DNA from: Termitomyces sp. T153
Taxonomy: Eukaryota; Basidiomycota; Agaricomycetes; Agaricales; Lyophyllaceae
Length of the DNA stretch: 13,534 nucleotides
Reading direction: 5' to 3'
Assembly: GCA_018296165.2 (NCBI GenBank)
Contig: JACKQL020000293.1
Location: 1 to 13,534, forward strand
Under the pieces are notes generated by a model. The model saw only the letters and a list, made by a program, of their open reading frames with translations, had not been told where the DNA came from and ran no database searches. Of the stretch, positions 1-8,134 are shown one piece after another. Position numbers and translations under genes: made by a program. How positions within the stretch are numbered: the first letter of the stretch is position 1; every line of letters begins with the position of its first letter.

Positions 1-254
1 AATTTATATACAGCTTTACAGTATTATTCTGGAACTATGGGTGGCCATATGGTTCTTCAGTATGTCAAGCTAAGTCAACCTCCATTCTGTGTGAGATGTC
101 ACTCACTATCTCCCTGAGCTTCCTCTTTAGCTTTCCTCCACTCTGCACTGAATTGTTAGACAGTGGGGTCAGCTATATAAATATATATGTATGTCATTCC
201 ATATATTTGATTTCTGGTGACATGTGCTTACTGATCTGAAGCTCTATCCATGAG
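1..254. other. AT-rich flank with no recognisable gene
   Basis: I see no coding region, RNA gene or domain here. The stretch is AT-rich, with an alternating TA/AT run near 174-190. It may be DNA flanking the outer retrotransposon, or the end of that element's LTR if the LTR is longer than I propose. Nothing decides between the two. Confidence 0.5.
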
Positions 255-347
255 TGTAATGGACCTCAATACTAGGAGCATTTTCAATTTGCTGAAAGGC
301 TGACGGTTTATCAGCCTCACTCAAACCAACAGACAAGACAACAGTTT

Positions 348-425
348 CTTTGTTGTTCGTAAATTAGTTCACATCGTGAAATATAATATAGGTCTTTCCT
401 CACCTTTGTTGTTCATAAATTAGTT
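348..425. repeat. Two 22-nt direct repeats in the outer LTR
   Basis: Positions 348-369 and 404-425 carry the same 22-nt sequence with one mismatch (G at 359, A at 415), beginning CTTTGTTGTTC. They lie either side of the AT-rich TATA-like stretch at 381-390. Short duplicated blocks in an LTR U3 can be regulatory, but that role is inferred only from position. Confidence 0.6.
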
Positions 426-513
426 GAGAGAACAACAAGGGTGAGTTTCCGAATTGGTCTGGTATGTGTCACGTGACCCCACTTATCTCAACTTTACTTC
501 TCGTTTTGTCGTG

Positions 514-531
514 AGGATGCCCCAGCATCCT
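514..531. repeat. Inverted repeat at the outer LTR edge
   Basis: AGGATGC and GCATCCT form a perfect 7-bp stem with a 4-nt loop, ending four bases inside the proposed LTR terminus at 535. It could form a hairpin near the integrase-recognised end. Function is not known. Confidence 0.6.
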
Positions 532-535
532 TACA

Positions 536-549
536 CTCCTCCCCCCTCC
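536..549 (-). other. Polypurine tract of the outer element
   Basis: On the minus strand this is an uninterrupted run of G and A (GGAGGGGGGAGGAG) directly before the LTR terminus TGTAAGG. In LTR retrotransposons such a tract primes plus-strand DNA synthesis. Its place, about 20 nt after the integrase stop at 569-571, fits. Confidence 0.6.
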
Positions 550-568
550 AGAAACTTCGCGTTCCCCG

Positions 569-714
569 TCAAACTTCCACCCCGTTCTCGGCCTCCCACG
601 CATCCAGAGCCTTGCAGTCCTCCAGTTCCACCCTGGGAAGCCACTCGTCACGGTCGGGCCCATATCCAACCCATTGCACCAGGTACTGTTTTCCCCGTCC
701 ATGTCATTGTGCGT
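569..714 (-). pseudogene. Chromodomain end of the outer element's integrase, cut off by the nested insertion
   Basis: The minus strand from 714 down to the TGA at 569-571 encodes a chromodomain with the core QYLVQWVGYG followed by DEWLP and a glutamate-rich tail. Chromodomains at the integrase C-terminus define chromoviruses and are thought to direct insertion to marked chromatin. If one copy of the GCGT duplication is removed, this frame is continuous with the integrase that stops at 11889, so the two pieces were one gene. An in-frame TGA at 704-706, plausibly from CGA, lies just before the core. The fragment has no start of its own. Confidence 0.8.
711..714. repeat. Left target-site duplication (GCGT) of the inner element
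   Basis: GCGT directly precedes the LTR terminus TGATG at 715. The same four bases follow the other LTR at 11889-11892. The flanking bases T710 and C11893 differ, so the duplication is 4 bp. Confidence 0.85.
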
Positions 715-1088
715 TGATGTGCTCCTTTGCCGCCTAGTGCCATGCAGGAAACCTAAAGAGAGGACCTGACACTAGTCACTAGATAGGGTAGCTGGCAGTA
801 GGAACTTAATAATTGAGGGCGAGTCAGTAACCGTCCCAGAAAACTAGAGCAAAAGTTGTGACGTGGGGGTGAAGTAGAAAGAAGGCACTATCGTCAGCGG
901 AGGCAGGGGACAAACTTGATCTAATTACTAGCCAAAGTTGCTAGCGTCGCTAAGTCGAATTAACGTAAATAGGTACCCGCAGTTGGTACCAAACTAAGGC
1001 GAAGTTGAAGTGTAGGAGGCTCGTCGCTAAGCCGGAGTCAAAGACAAGGTAAGGGAAAGAAGGACGACGTGTAATATCAAGCTGGTAG

Positions 1089-1091
<3 letters not shown>

Positions 1092-1126
<35 letters not shown>
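1092..1126. repeat. GA microsatellite in the 3' LTR
   Basis: A pure 35-nt GA run. On the transcribed (minus) strand it is a CT tract about 70-100 nt downstream of the TATA-like box, so it would lie in the leader/R region. The matching tract in the other LTR is 65 nt. Confidence 0.95.
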
Positions 1127-1128
<2 letters not shown>

Positions 1129-1193
1129 GGTTGACTTCAAAAGGGGTTCTCCGTTCTTTCTTCCGTGTCCCCCTTCTGTCTATGTACAGTCAG

Positions 1194-1201
1194 TATTTAT
1201 A
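1194..1201 (-). promoter_or_regulatory. TATA-like box in the 3' LTR
   Basis: TATAAATA on the minus strand. The same octamer is conserved at 11321-11328 in the 5' LTR, where it would serve the element's genomic RNA. Confidence 0.5.
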
Positions 1202-1759
1202 CGTTTTGAAGTATAGTATGGGAAAGTAAACAAATAAGTACCACTAGCGATGGCATCTGTCACTGCTTATGGTGCATACAAGGTGTCAGTCTGTAACTAA
1301 GTGAAAAAAATCCTAGGCGAAGTCTTGGCAACGCTTAATTGCTAACACAACCAAAACAAGAAAAGAGTCCGATGTCAACCCCTGAAGCATAGATGCCGTT
1401 CAGTGTGTTGGCAAGTTTGGCAAATGAAATGGTAGTAAAAAGGCACGCATCTGATAATTTGTCCCTATATGGTAGGAGAACGCCGTTTTGTCGCCAGGAT
1501 CGCTAGGGTTGCTAGTAATCGTCGCTAGGGGGGTCTAGGCCTTGATGATCTAGGCCCAAGCTCCAGGCTCCTCGTGATATTTCTCATGCTCGATAAGTCT
1601 CATGGTCACTAGGGTCTTGTGCTTTGGTCCAACCCTTGGGCTCGGTCCTATGTGCTGAGTGGTGTGACTTGTGTCAAATACAAAGTAGTCAGCTGCCACT
1701 AAGTCCGCAATGCCAAAAGAATGCCGAAAATGGTGCTCAGTGAAAACTAGGGCTCATCA

Positions 1760-1768
1760 TCCTCCCCC
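1760..1768 (-). other. Polypurine tract of the inner element
   Basis: On the minus strand GGGGGAGGA sits immediately before the LTR terminus TGATGAG. This is the expected primer site for plus-strand DNA synthesis, and it fixes both the LTR edge and the element's orientation. Confidence 0.8.
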
Positions 1769-1779
1769 ATACTGAAATA

Positions 1780-1797
1780 TTGACTGTCCTCAGTCAA
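1780..1797. repeat. Hairpin-forming inverted repeat next to the polypurine tract
   Basis: TTGACTG and CAGTCAA form a perfect 7-bp stem with a 4-nt loop, 11 bases inside the polypurine tract and 10 bases before the ATG of the antisense gene. Role unknown. Confidence 0.55.
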
Positions 1798-2203
1798 CCT
1801 CAAAGTCATGAGTTTGATTGCCTGGTCCGTGCGCCAAAGAGATTCAAATAAAACTGGCTGGCGGTATCACTTGAACTTCATCTCCACTTTCTTCTTATTT
1901 ACTATTCTCCCTTCCCATCTTGATCTTATCACTATATCCAATCTGGCCTCTCAGTTCAAAAAGACTATGATGGCCCATGCTTTCCTGGAACGTGTCGACA
2001 GGTTGCTCGCGGTGGCCCATGCGTCATTGGCAAAGGATCTGCAATTGGCAGTTACTGCCATCTTCCAGACGTGGCTTCAGTAGTTCAAGACCGCAGGGAG
2101 TGGAGTTGAGTGGCCGGAGTTGGCGACCGTCGAGAGGGAGTGTCGCCAGCTGTATGAGCGGTACAAGGAGGAAGAATGGGTTCACCCATTTGATGTTCAT
2201 TTC

Positions 2204-2255
2204 GTAAGTTCTTTCCTGTCTTCTTGTTAGCGACAATTTCTAATGCAACTGCTAG
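2204..2255 (+). other. Intron 1 of the antisense gene (52 nt)
   Basis: Donor GTAAGT, branch-like TTCTAAT at about 2238-2244, acceptor CTAG ending at 2255. Phase 0: it joins the exon ending DVHF to the one starting APVDP. It also contains TTAGCGAC. Confidence 0.7.
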
Positions 2256-2312
2256 GCGCCAGTCGATCCTTCGTTGGAGTTCCTAATGGACGATCTTACG
2301 GCGGGCATGACG

Positions 2313-2363
2313 GTAAGTGCCCTGGTAGTCGCCAGCGCTAGCGACGCTGCTAAGGTATGTTAG
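2313..2363 (+). other. Intron 2 of the antisense gene (51 nt)
   Basis: Donor GTAAGT, branch-like GCTAAG at about 2349-2354, acceptor TTAG ending at 2363. Phase 0. It contains CTAGCGAC. The acceptor choice is the least certain of the five, but it keeps the frame open into LFEELSPND. Confidence 0.55.
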
Positions 2364-2636
2364 CTTTTTGAAGAGTTGTCGCCAAATGACCAGTTCTTCT
2401 TCCAGCACCCAGTAGGTGCGTTAGCGGTGGTGAGGGAGGAGGGATGGAACGAGGGTCATGGGGACAATGAGGTGGCAAATTGTGGGGACATTCAAGAGGC
2501 GGGCCCCTCGACTCCCAAGGCTGCGGCTGGCGGCATCACTAGGGGGTTGGCGACGTCGCCAAGACTGGCGACAACCCCAAGGAGCAAAAGGAAGGGGAAG
2601 GCAAAGGCACGGGAAGAGGAGGACGAGGATATTGAG

Positions 2637-2697
2637 GTGAGTCCCTTTTCTTCTTTTTCGCTGACTCTTGACAATGTTTGCTAACTTTTTCTTGCAG
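2637..2697 (+). other. Intron 3 of the antisense gene (61 nt)
   Basis: Donor GTGAGT, a strong branch site TTGCTAAC at about 2678-2685, a pyrimidine run and acceptor GCAG ending at 2697. Phase 0. This is the best-formed intron in the window. Confidence 0.82.
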
Positions 2698-2871
2698 GAT
2701 GATATTGAAGAAATGTTTACCGACAAGTGCTTGGCAACGCTCCTTCGTTGGCAAAAGGCCTCGACGGTGGTGGACACTGGACTGGGAGCTGGGGTGAAGT
2801 TAGAGAGGGCCAAGGGAAAAGTAACAGTGTTGCTAGAGAAGCGACAAGAGTATAAGTGCACGCAAGGAGCG

Positions 2872-2921
2872 GTAAGCACTTAGCGATTGTTTCTTTCTGT
2901 GTTGCTAACAAATTCTTTTAG
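2872..2921 (+). other. Intron 4 of the antisense gene (50 nt)
   Basis: Donor GTAAGC, branch TTGCTAAC at about 2902-2909, acceptor TTAG ending at 2921. Phase 0. It sits immediately before the cysteine cluster and contains TTAGCGA. Confidence 0.8.
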
Positions 2922-3515
2922 TGCGACAACTGCTGGGCCGATAATGACCCAGAGGGCTGCTGGTACCCCACTGGGGTCCAGCCCTGTTATTGCTGCAACA
3001 GTACGAGGAAAAGCTGCTCGCACAGCGGACGGTCATTGAGGAGCACTGGCGGCAAGTTCGCTAAGAGGATAGCGACAAAGGTGGCGTCAGTAAGGAATGC
3101 GAGGGCTTTTGTGGAGTGACAACGGGAGTTGGCAAGGTGAGGGGAGCCCATTGAGGTCAAGCCCTCGAGCTTGATCTTACCGACGTCGTAGGAGGAGGCT
3201 GGAGTTGGAGGCAGCGGAGGCGCCAAGGTGAAGAGCAGGGCAATTGTGGAGAGCGACAAGGACAGTAGCGACAATGATGGCGACGACTTGCCCTTGGCGC
3301 GAAAACGAACAGCAAGTTCTTCATCGGTCACTAGCGCTAAGCGACCTCAGACGGTCGCTAGCGAGGAGGGAGCGGGGGATGTGGAGATGAGGGAGACTAC
3401 TCCCTTAGTGACAGTTGTTGAGGCAGAGCGGGAGGCCAGTGACATGGAGGTTGAGGGCGAGGAGGAACTCGAGGCCGTCCCAGCTGCGGCTGAGGAGGAC
3501 AAAGTCTGACAAAGG

Positions 3516-3564
3516 GTAAGTCTTTCTTTTTCGCTAGTTTCTTGATCGCTAACCACTTTGCTAG
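3516..3564 (+). other. Intron 5 of the antisense gene (49 nt)
   Basis: Donor GTAAGT, branch TCGCTAAC at about 3546-3553, acceptor CTAG ending at 3564. Phase 0. It carries two copies of TCGCTA, one of them overlapping the branch site. Confidence 0.78.
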
Positions 3565-3921
3565 GGGACTTGGAGCGACACGCCTTTGCACCAGGTTGGC
3601 GATGACGAGCTGGAATGGCTGGGCAAGGACCTCAGTTGGCTGACGCCGCTGACAGCAGCGGCGTCGCTAATGGATTTCGACGAGAGGGCGGCGGTAGTGG
3701 AACGGCGGTTCCAGAGAAAACTGGAGGTGGCAAGGGAGGAGTTGTTAGCAGCGCGGGCCTGTTACACTGTTGCTAGGCAAACGTTGGTGACTCTGGCGGG
3801 ATACCGGCGTGACTGTCAGGCCTTTCTAGCCTGGCAGGAGGAGAACAACATTGGAGAGGGAGATTGGGAGGAGGCAGGGGCGATGGAGGTGCCTGACGAC
3901 GACGCTGACCTCGACGCTTAG

Positions 3922-4304
3922 CGCCAGTCGCCTCCTGTATATAATTTTCTTTTTAGTTTTTCATAGCATGTACACAGACTAGCCCCCTTAAGGGGCCCCA
4001 AAAGTATATATTATATTGTCAAAGGTTCAGAAATCGAGAAGGAAGCAAAAGGAAAAACGAAGAACAAGATCAATAAAGGCGTACTAGCGATTGTCGCCTA
4101 GCACTAGCGACGTCTTTAAGGCAAACGCTCAGTAGATCATCACAGTGTTTTACCCCTAGAGGCGTGCCGAGTGCTGGCGACAAAATAGCCAAGCGCAGCA
4201 TCAAAACAAAAGAGTAGTCAGATAAAGTGTCTGTGAAAGGCCTTTCAACTGGAGTAATAAAAAAATAACGAAGACAAAAAAAAAGACTTAATGTTTTTGT
4301 AAGG

Positions 4305-4335
<31 letters not shown>

Positions 4336-4385
4336 ACTGTTTTTCCTGGATAATACAGATAAGAACGATAAGACACCAGGCAGAG
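3922..4385. other. Spacer between the antisense gene and pol
   Basis: I see no coding region. The two genes converge here, so this holds the 3' ends of both. It is A-rich on the plus strand from 4020 to 4285, has a perfect 12-bp palindrome CCCCTTAAGGGG at 3984-3995, two TAGCGA motifs near 4085-4110, and the T27 run at 4309-4335. Confidence 0.6.
4309..4335 (-). repeat. Homopolymer A27 (minus strand) downstream of pol
   Basis: A pure run of 27 T on the plus strand, so A27 in the element's sense direction, starting about 50 nt after the pol stop at 4386. It looks like a captured poly(A) tail at the pol end of the element, although slippage from a shorter A tract would look the same. Confidence 0.9.
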
Positions 4386-5774
4386 TTAAGAGAAATCGCT
4401 AAGGCTTAGCGAAAGGTAGTTTTCTTCTTCACTGGCAACCTCACCAGTATCATCGTCGTCAACAAGCTTGGTTTGCTCCAGTTCTCTGAGGTGCAAAGTG
4501 TCGATGTCGAAAGCGTCGTTAGGCACGGTTACGTGTTCTCTAGTGAAATAGGGGATCAAGCAAAAGGTGGCAACGGGGCGATGTAGTACCGAGCCATCTA
4601 GTTCACAAACAATGTAAGCGCCTCCACGGTTGTGAGAGATTACCACCAATGGGCCTAGGTAGTGAGGCTTCATTTTCTTGTTATGTGTTACCTCGATTCT
4701 AGTGTTCCGCATTAGTATGAGGTCACCTGCTTTGAAGTTGTAATCGTGGATAGTGGCAGCGTGCTCTATCTCGAAGTGAATGGCGGCCAAGCAACGGGCG
4801 CTAAGGACTTGACTGTGAAGGCGGTCAAGATCTTCTTGGCAACGCTGAAGGTCGATTGCTCGGCGGGCTATGAGATCAGTTGTCAACAGCAGCGAGTTTG
4901 GCGGCAGTTGCAAATATGTTGCTTCCACTATGTTGGCAGGCAAAAGGGGGTGGGTACCGGTTGTCGCAAAGTAAGGGGAACAACCCATTCGCTTGCGAAC
5001 TGTCACGCGTTCTGACCAAAAGACAGAATAAGTACCAGTACTCCACTTAGACTGATCATCGTCAACCGCCTTGAAAAGGGCTTAGCAAACATCGAAATGA
5101 GGCCGCTCGACTATCCCATTAGCATGCTTATTGTAACCAGAGATCCGGATATGGTGCAAGTTATACTTCTTTGCCAAGTAGGTAACCGCCTTTATGATTG
5201 GGGGTCCATTGTCGGTAACGATCTCGCTAAGCGCTCCCCAGCGACAAATGACCTCCTCATACAGCCACTTAGCGATGGCTTCGGTGTTCTCTCTGGCAAG
5301 CATACGAAACTTGGGGTAATGAGTCAGCAAACAACATCCTTGAATGATGTATTTGAACTTATTGGAGGGTGGCATGAACATGGTGTCAACGTATATCTTG
5401 CTGAACAAGGGCGCTGGCATAGCAACAGTTGGCGGAATGAGAACCTTGGTCGTCTGATGTATCTGGCAGGAATGGCATGTCCGAAGGTACCACACAATAT
5501 CAGTGCTAACTTGAGGCCACCAAAATTGTTCTAGGAGGGCTGAGCGGGTAGCAAAGAGACCTCTGTGTCCCAAGTCGTCATGCATCGCTTTCAAGACCCG
5601 TAAGCAACTGGCGATAGGAACGAACAACTTGTGAGCCCCATCTCGGCTTCTTTGCCAAAGTTTGCCTCTCATAACGACAAACATGGATGCGTAGCGAACA
5701 AAAGTGGCATAGTCTTTGTCACTAAGGCTGTCTGGTCTGATGAGGTCATGAAGCCATTTCTTGACTAGGAGTTA
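4386..5774 (-). pseudogene. Integrase of the inner element (HHCC, DD35E, GPY/F-like C-terminus)
   Basis: The frame is open on the minus strand from just after a TAA at 5772-5774 to the terminal TAA at 4386-4388, with one internal stop, TAA at 5082-5084. Counting from the Met at 5684, a zinc-binding module is formed by H35, H40, C70 and C73. The catalytic triad is D100 (KIYVD), D158 (VTDNG) and E193 (IVERP), with the canonical 35-residue spacing. After the internal stop the same frame continues through a helical segment and a GPY/F-like module (YLGPLVVI) to an acidic tail. Integrase inserts the cDNA into chromatin. No chromodomain is visible, unlike in the outer element. The stop at 5082, plausibly from CAA, leaves the catalytic core whole but removes the C-terminal DNA-binding part. 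Confidence 0.88.
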
Positions 5775-6805
5775 GCACTGCGGGGTACGCTGCTATAAGT
5801 AGTGGTGCCATCATCCCGGGGAGGTGTTATATCGTCGCTGGTCTGTAATCGTGGGGGAGTGTCAGTGTCACTTGCAAAAATCGCTAAAGTAAGCAAACAA
5901 TTGTACTTGGCCAAAGGAGGTAAGTGATGTGAGGCCATCGAGACTTGTCAAAGTAGCGGCAGTGGTAACTGAACTTGGTGAATGAACCCGTGCAAGCGAT
6001 CGATCCAATCTTCGTAAACAGAATTGTTGCTATCGTCAATGGGAGGGTCGCCAGGCTGTGGCGGGCATTGTGAGAGACCATCAGGGCCATGGAAAGTTCC
6101 CTTGACGTGTACCAACTCGAAGTGAAACATCAAAATTGCCATGATCCAGCGATTCATGCTAGCGGAAGGCTGGACGTCAGGGTTCTGAAGCATACCCTTA
6201 ATGTAGCGAGCGTCGACTTCGATGATAAGGTTCCTGATGCCAATGAGGTACACCCGTAATGCTTGCAGAGCTTGATAGAGGCCATAGAGTTCCAACTTAG
6301 GCTGACTGAATCGGGCTTCTCTGTCGTTTAGCATAATCGACCCAAAGCGGTTGTAGCGGCGTTCTTTGTGATTGTCGCCTGTGCACTGACAAAGATAAAA
6401 TCCGACCACTATGTATGACGTATCAACCACTAAGATGACGGGGTCAGGCAATTCATAATCGATAGGAACAAAGGGCTTAGCGTCTTGTAAGGCTTTTATG
6501 AGGTCACGTTGAGCATTTATTTGATCGGGGCCAAATTTGAAAGGAATGCCAACACAAGTAAGCTTTGTTAGGTTGTGGGCTCTATGTGCAAAGTTCTTGA
6601 CGAAAGTTCTTAGTACCCCAACAGTACCCAAAAAGGCTCGAACTTCTGATAGTGACTTGCAAGGGCCCCATTGCTCGATTAACGCTAGATGACTTTTGTC
6701 AGGGATTTGACTGCTAGGCGTACAAACATGTTCTAGAATCTTGAAAGTCGGGGCACAAAGAACAAGTTTGTGACCTGAGAAGGTGCCACTGCAGTATTTC
6801 ATTCA
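5765..6805 (-). pseudogene. RT connection and RNase H domains of the inner element
   Basis: This continues the reverse transcriptase frame after two consecutive stops (TAG 6806-6808, TGA 6803-6805). From the Met at 6802, the first 110 residues are the RT thumb/connection, with FSGHK and EVRAFLGT typical of gypsy-type RTs. RNase H follows with catalytic acids at D127 (VDTS), E171 (KLELYGL), D197 (EVDARY) and D241 (GPDGLS). It would degrade the RNA strand of the RNA-DNA hybrid. A further stop, TGA at 5948-5950, falls in the linker after RNase H. The frame stays open beyond it to a TAG at 5765-5767, near which coding passes to the integrase frame, so a small indel lies at about 5765-5780. Confidence 0.87.
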
Positions 6806-8134
6806 CTAAAGAATCCTGTTAAGAAGCTCAAAGAATTCCCAGAGCACTAGGTGAATATTTGAGTTAGCGGGATGCTTAGCGGGTTTACCGTTAACAATCT
6901 TCCAATCCTTGGGTCCCTTAGCACCGATGTCGTCAATAAAGCTGAGCGCATTATGGGGGATCTCTGGCTGCAAAATAAAGGTAATGTCATCATGAAATAT
7001 AGGCACAGAGTTGGTCCATCCCATCGGCAAGGTCACTAATCGAAGGGCACCAAACGGAGTCTGGAACATCGTTAAGTCACGTGATGCTGGGTCGATAAGT
7101 TGCTCATTGTAGCCAACATAGAGGTCGAGAGTGGCGCCACAGATGCGTCCAGCGAAAGATTCTGCAACATGATCTGGAAAAGGTGGTACTCCAGAATGGC
7201 GGATGGTGACATGGTTTAGTGGCTCAAGACTGTGCACAATCCGGAGCTTACCATTTTTCTTGAGAACGCAAAACCATCGCAAGCGGTAAGCTGAGTTTGA
7301 AGGTTCATAGATGCCAGCGTTAATTTTGCCACGAATAATCTTGCATATTTCCTTTTCTAGCCCTGGGGGTATGGGGCGATTGTGCTGGACCCATGGTACG
7401 TGCGGAATTGTCGGCATGCGTACTGGTGGGAAGAAATCGGGGCACAAGCTTCCTCCTTCAGAATCTTCCCAAGTGAAAGCTTTTTCCTGTTTGGCGACCA
7501 TGTCGACTAATACATTGAATTCGTCGCTAGTGAGGAACCCTGTGTCATGGTCCTTAACCAGTTTCACTTGTTGCTTGCTAGTGAATCGCTTTGTCGGAAC
7601 GAAAGGTGGCGAATTCAGGTTAAGCGGAGGGATTGTCGCTAGTGGGTCGCCAATAATCCGGCGTTCGATTCGAAAGTCCTCGCTAACATGGCTGGTGACT
7701 GGTTTGGTCTTCATAGCGACAGGCTTGTACTTCTTCTTGACCTGGACTCCTTTTCGCTTAGGGGATTCGTTAGTGACATATTGAGTGGGGGATGGAATGT
7801 TAACGTAGGTGGGGGTAGTGTCTGTAACACATGTATCAAGTGATAAAGCTTGTCCAAGAATCAAGGGGTTAGAGGTATCAGTAGAAACAAGATAAGCACA
7901 AGGTGGAAGGGACAAATCGGAAATGTCGCTAGCCGTAGTGTATAGGTATGCTAGTGTGAAATCAGTCTGTGGGTCAGAATTGGTAAGTAAAATGTCTTTG
8001 TCCAAATCACAAGAAGCTATACACGTCGCTAGACCAGTTGAATGGTCATAGCTGATAACGATCACTAGGTTGCTATCTTCTTCAATGCCTCCGGCGATGA
8101 AAGCAACGGGGTGCCTCTGTTTTGAAGCGAACAT
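6806..8134 (-). pseudogene. Reverse transcriptase of the inner element
   Basis: From the Met at 8134 the first 200 residues are a protease-RT linker. The RT palm and fingers follow: WFCVLKKNGKLRIV at 287-300, LDLYVGY at 336-342 with the first catalytic Asp at 337, LPMGW at 369-373, and the catalytic pair in FIDD at 399-402. FIDD replaces the more familiar YVDD/YIDD, and I recall it as normal for this fungal group. The frame differs from the upstream protease frame and overlaps it at 8082-8134, so a frame change occurs near there. It ends in TAG directly followed by TGA, after which the same frame continues into RNase H, so RT alone could still be translated from this piece. Confidence 0.9.

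Larger units (their letters stand above)
255..535 (-). repeat. Probable 3' LTR of the outer (interrupted) gypsy element
   Basis: The boundary at 535 is well supported. On the minus strand a purine run (549-536) is followed directly by TGTAAGGATGC, the usual polypurine tract to LTR junction, and this lies just downstream of the chromodomain stop. The other boundary at 255 is a guess. It is where the plus strand reads TGTAA, giving 5-bp inverted ends (TGTAA...TTACA) and a 281-bp LTR. An AT-rich TATA-like stretch at 381-390 would sit mid-LTR. The partner LTR lies beyond the window, so length and target duplication cannot be confirmed here. Confidence 0.45.
715..1759 (-). repeat. 3' LTR of the inner element (1045 bp)
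   Basis: This matches 10810-11888 across its whole length apart from a GA-repeat length difference, a 2-bp indel and about 35 substitutions. It begins TGATG and ends CATCA on the plus strand. It is the 3' LTR because the polypurine tract adjoins its inner edge at 1760 and all pol domains are on the minus strand. A TATA-like TATAAATA (minus) is at 1194-1201. Read from the plus strand, its inner edge lies 48 nt upstream of the ATG of the antisense gene, so it could also supply that gene's promoter, though no element shows this. Confidence 0.93.
1808..3921 (+). pseudogene. Antisense spliced gene inside the retrotransposon: Zn2Cys6-like, coiled-coil nuclear protein
   Basis: Proposed exons are 1808-2203, 2256-2312, 2364-2636, 2698-2871, 2922-3515 and 3565-3921. 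All five introns are short with fungal signals, and every exon is a multiple of three. Exon 1 has a helical segment. Exon 3 ends with a basic SKRKGKAKAR run then acidic residues. Exon 5 opens with C-x2-C-x8-C-x8-C-x2-C-x6-C, close to the fungal Zn2Cys6 DNA-binding cluster but with eight rather than six residues in the first loop, followed by basic and glutamate-rich stretches. The last exon has a coiled coil of about 60 residues and an acidic end. In-frame stops at 2081 (TAG), 3117 (TGA), 3138 (TGA), 3189 (TAG) and 3507 (TGA) break this copy. The 5' end is uncertain: an extra early intron near 1863-1953 is possible. The layout resembles hypothetical proteins I recall from Agaricomycetes. A DNA-binding role is inferred. 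Confidence 0.68.

Noticed and set aside
454..717. Plus-strand 87-residue open frame
   Set aside because: It lies opposite the outer element's chromodomain, polypurine tract and LTR edge, is proline-rich with no domain, and is a shadow of the minus-strand coding sequence.
1092..1126. Possible CRISPR or satellite array
   Set aside because: It is a simple dinucleotide microsatellite. There are no spaced repeats.
2421..2879. Minus-strand 152-residue open frame within the antisense gene
   Set aside because: Low-complexity serine/leucine/arginine translation opposite exons 3 and 4. The splice signals and continuous domains are on the plus strand.
3137..3191. A further intron (GTGAGG...GTAG) that would remove stops at 3138 and 3189
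   Set aside because: It would shift the downstream frame to an early stop, and the zero frame on both sides (GEPIEV... and onward) looks coding. Kept as an alternative only.
5097..5534. Plus-strand 145-residue open frame
   Set aside because: Antisense shadow of the integrase zinc-binding and catalytic core.
7311..7784. Plus-strand 157-residue open frame
   Set aside because: Lies opposite the RT and its linker, whose motifs are clear on the minus strand, with no domain or splice support of its own.
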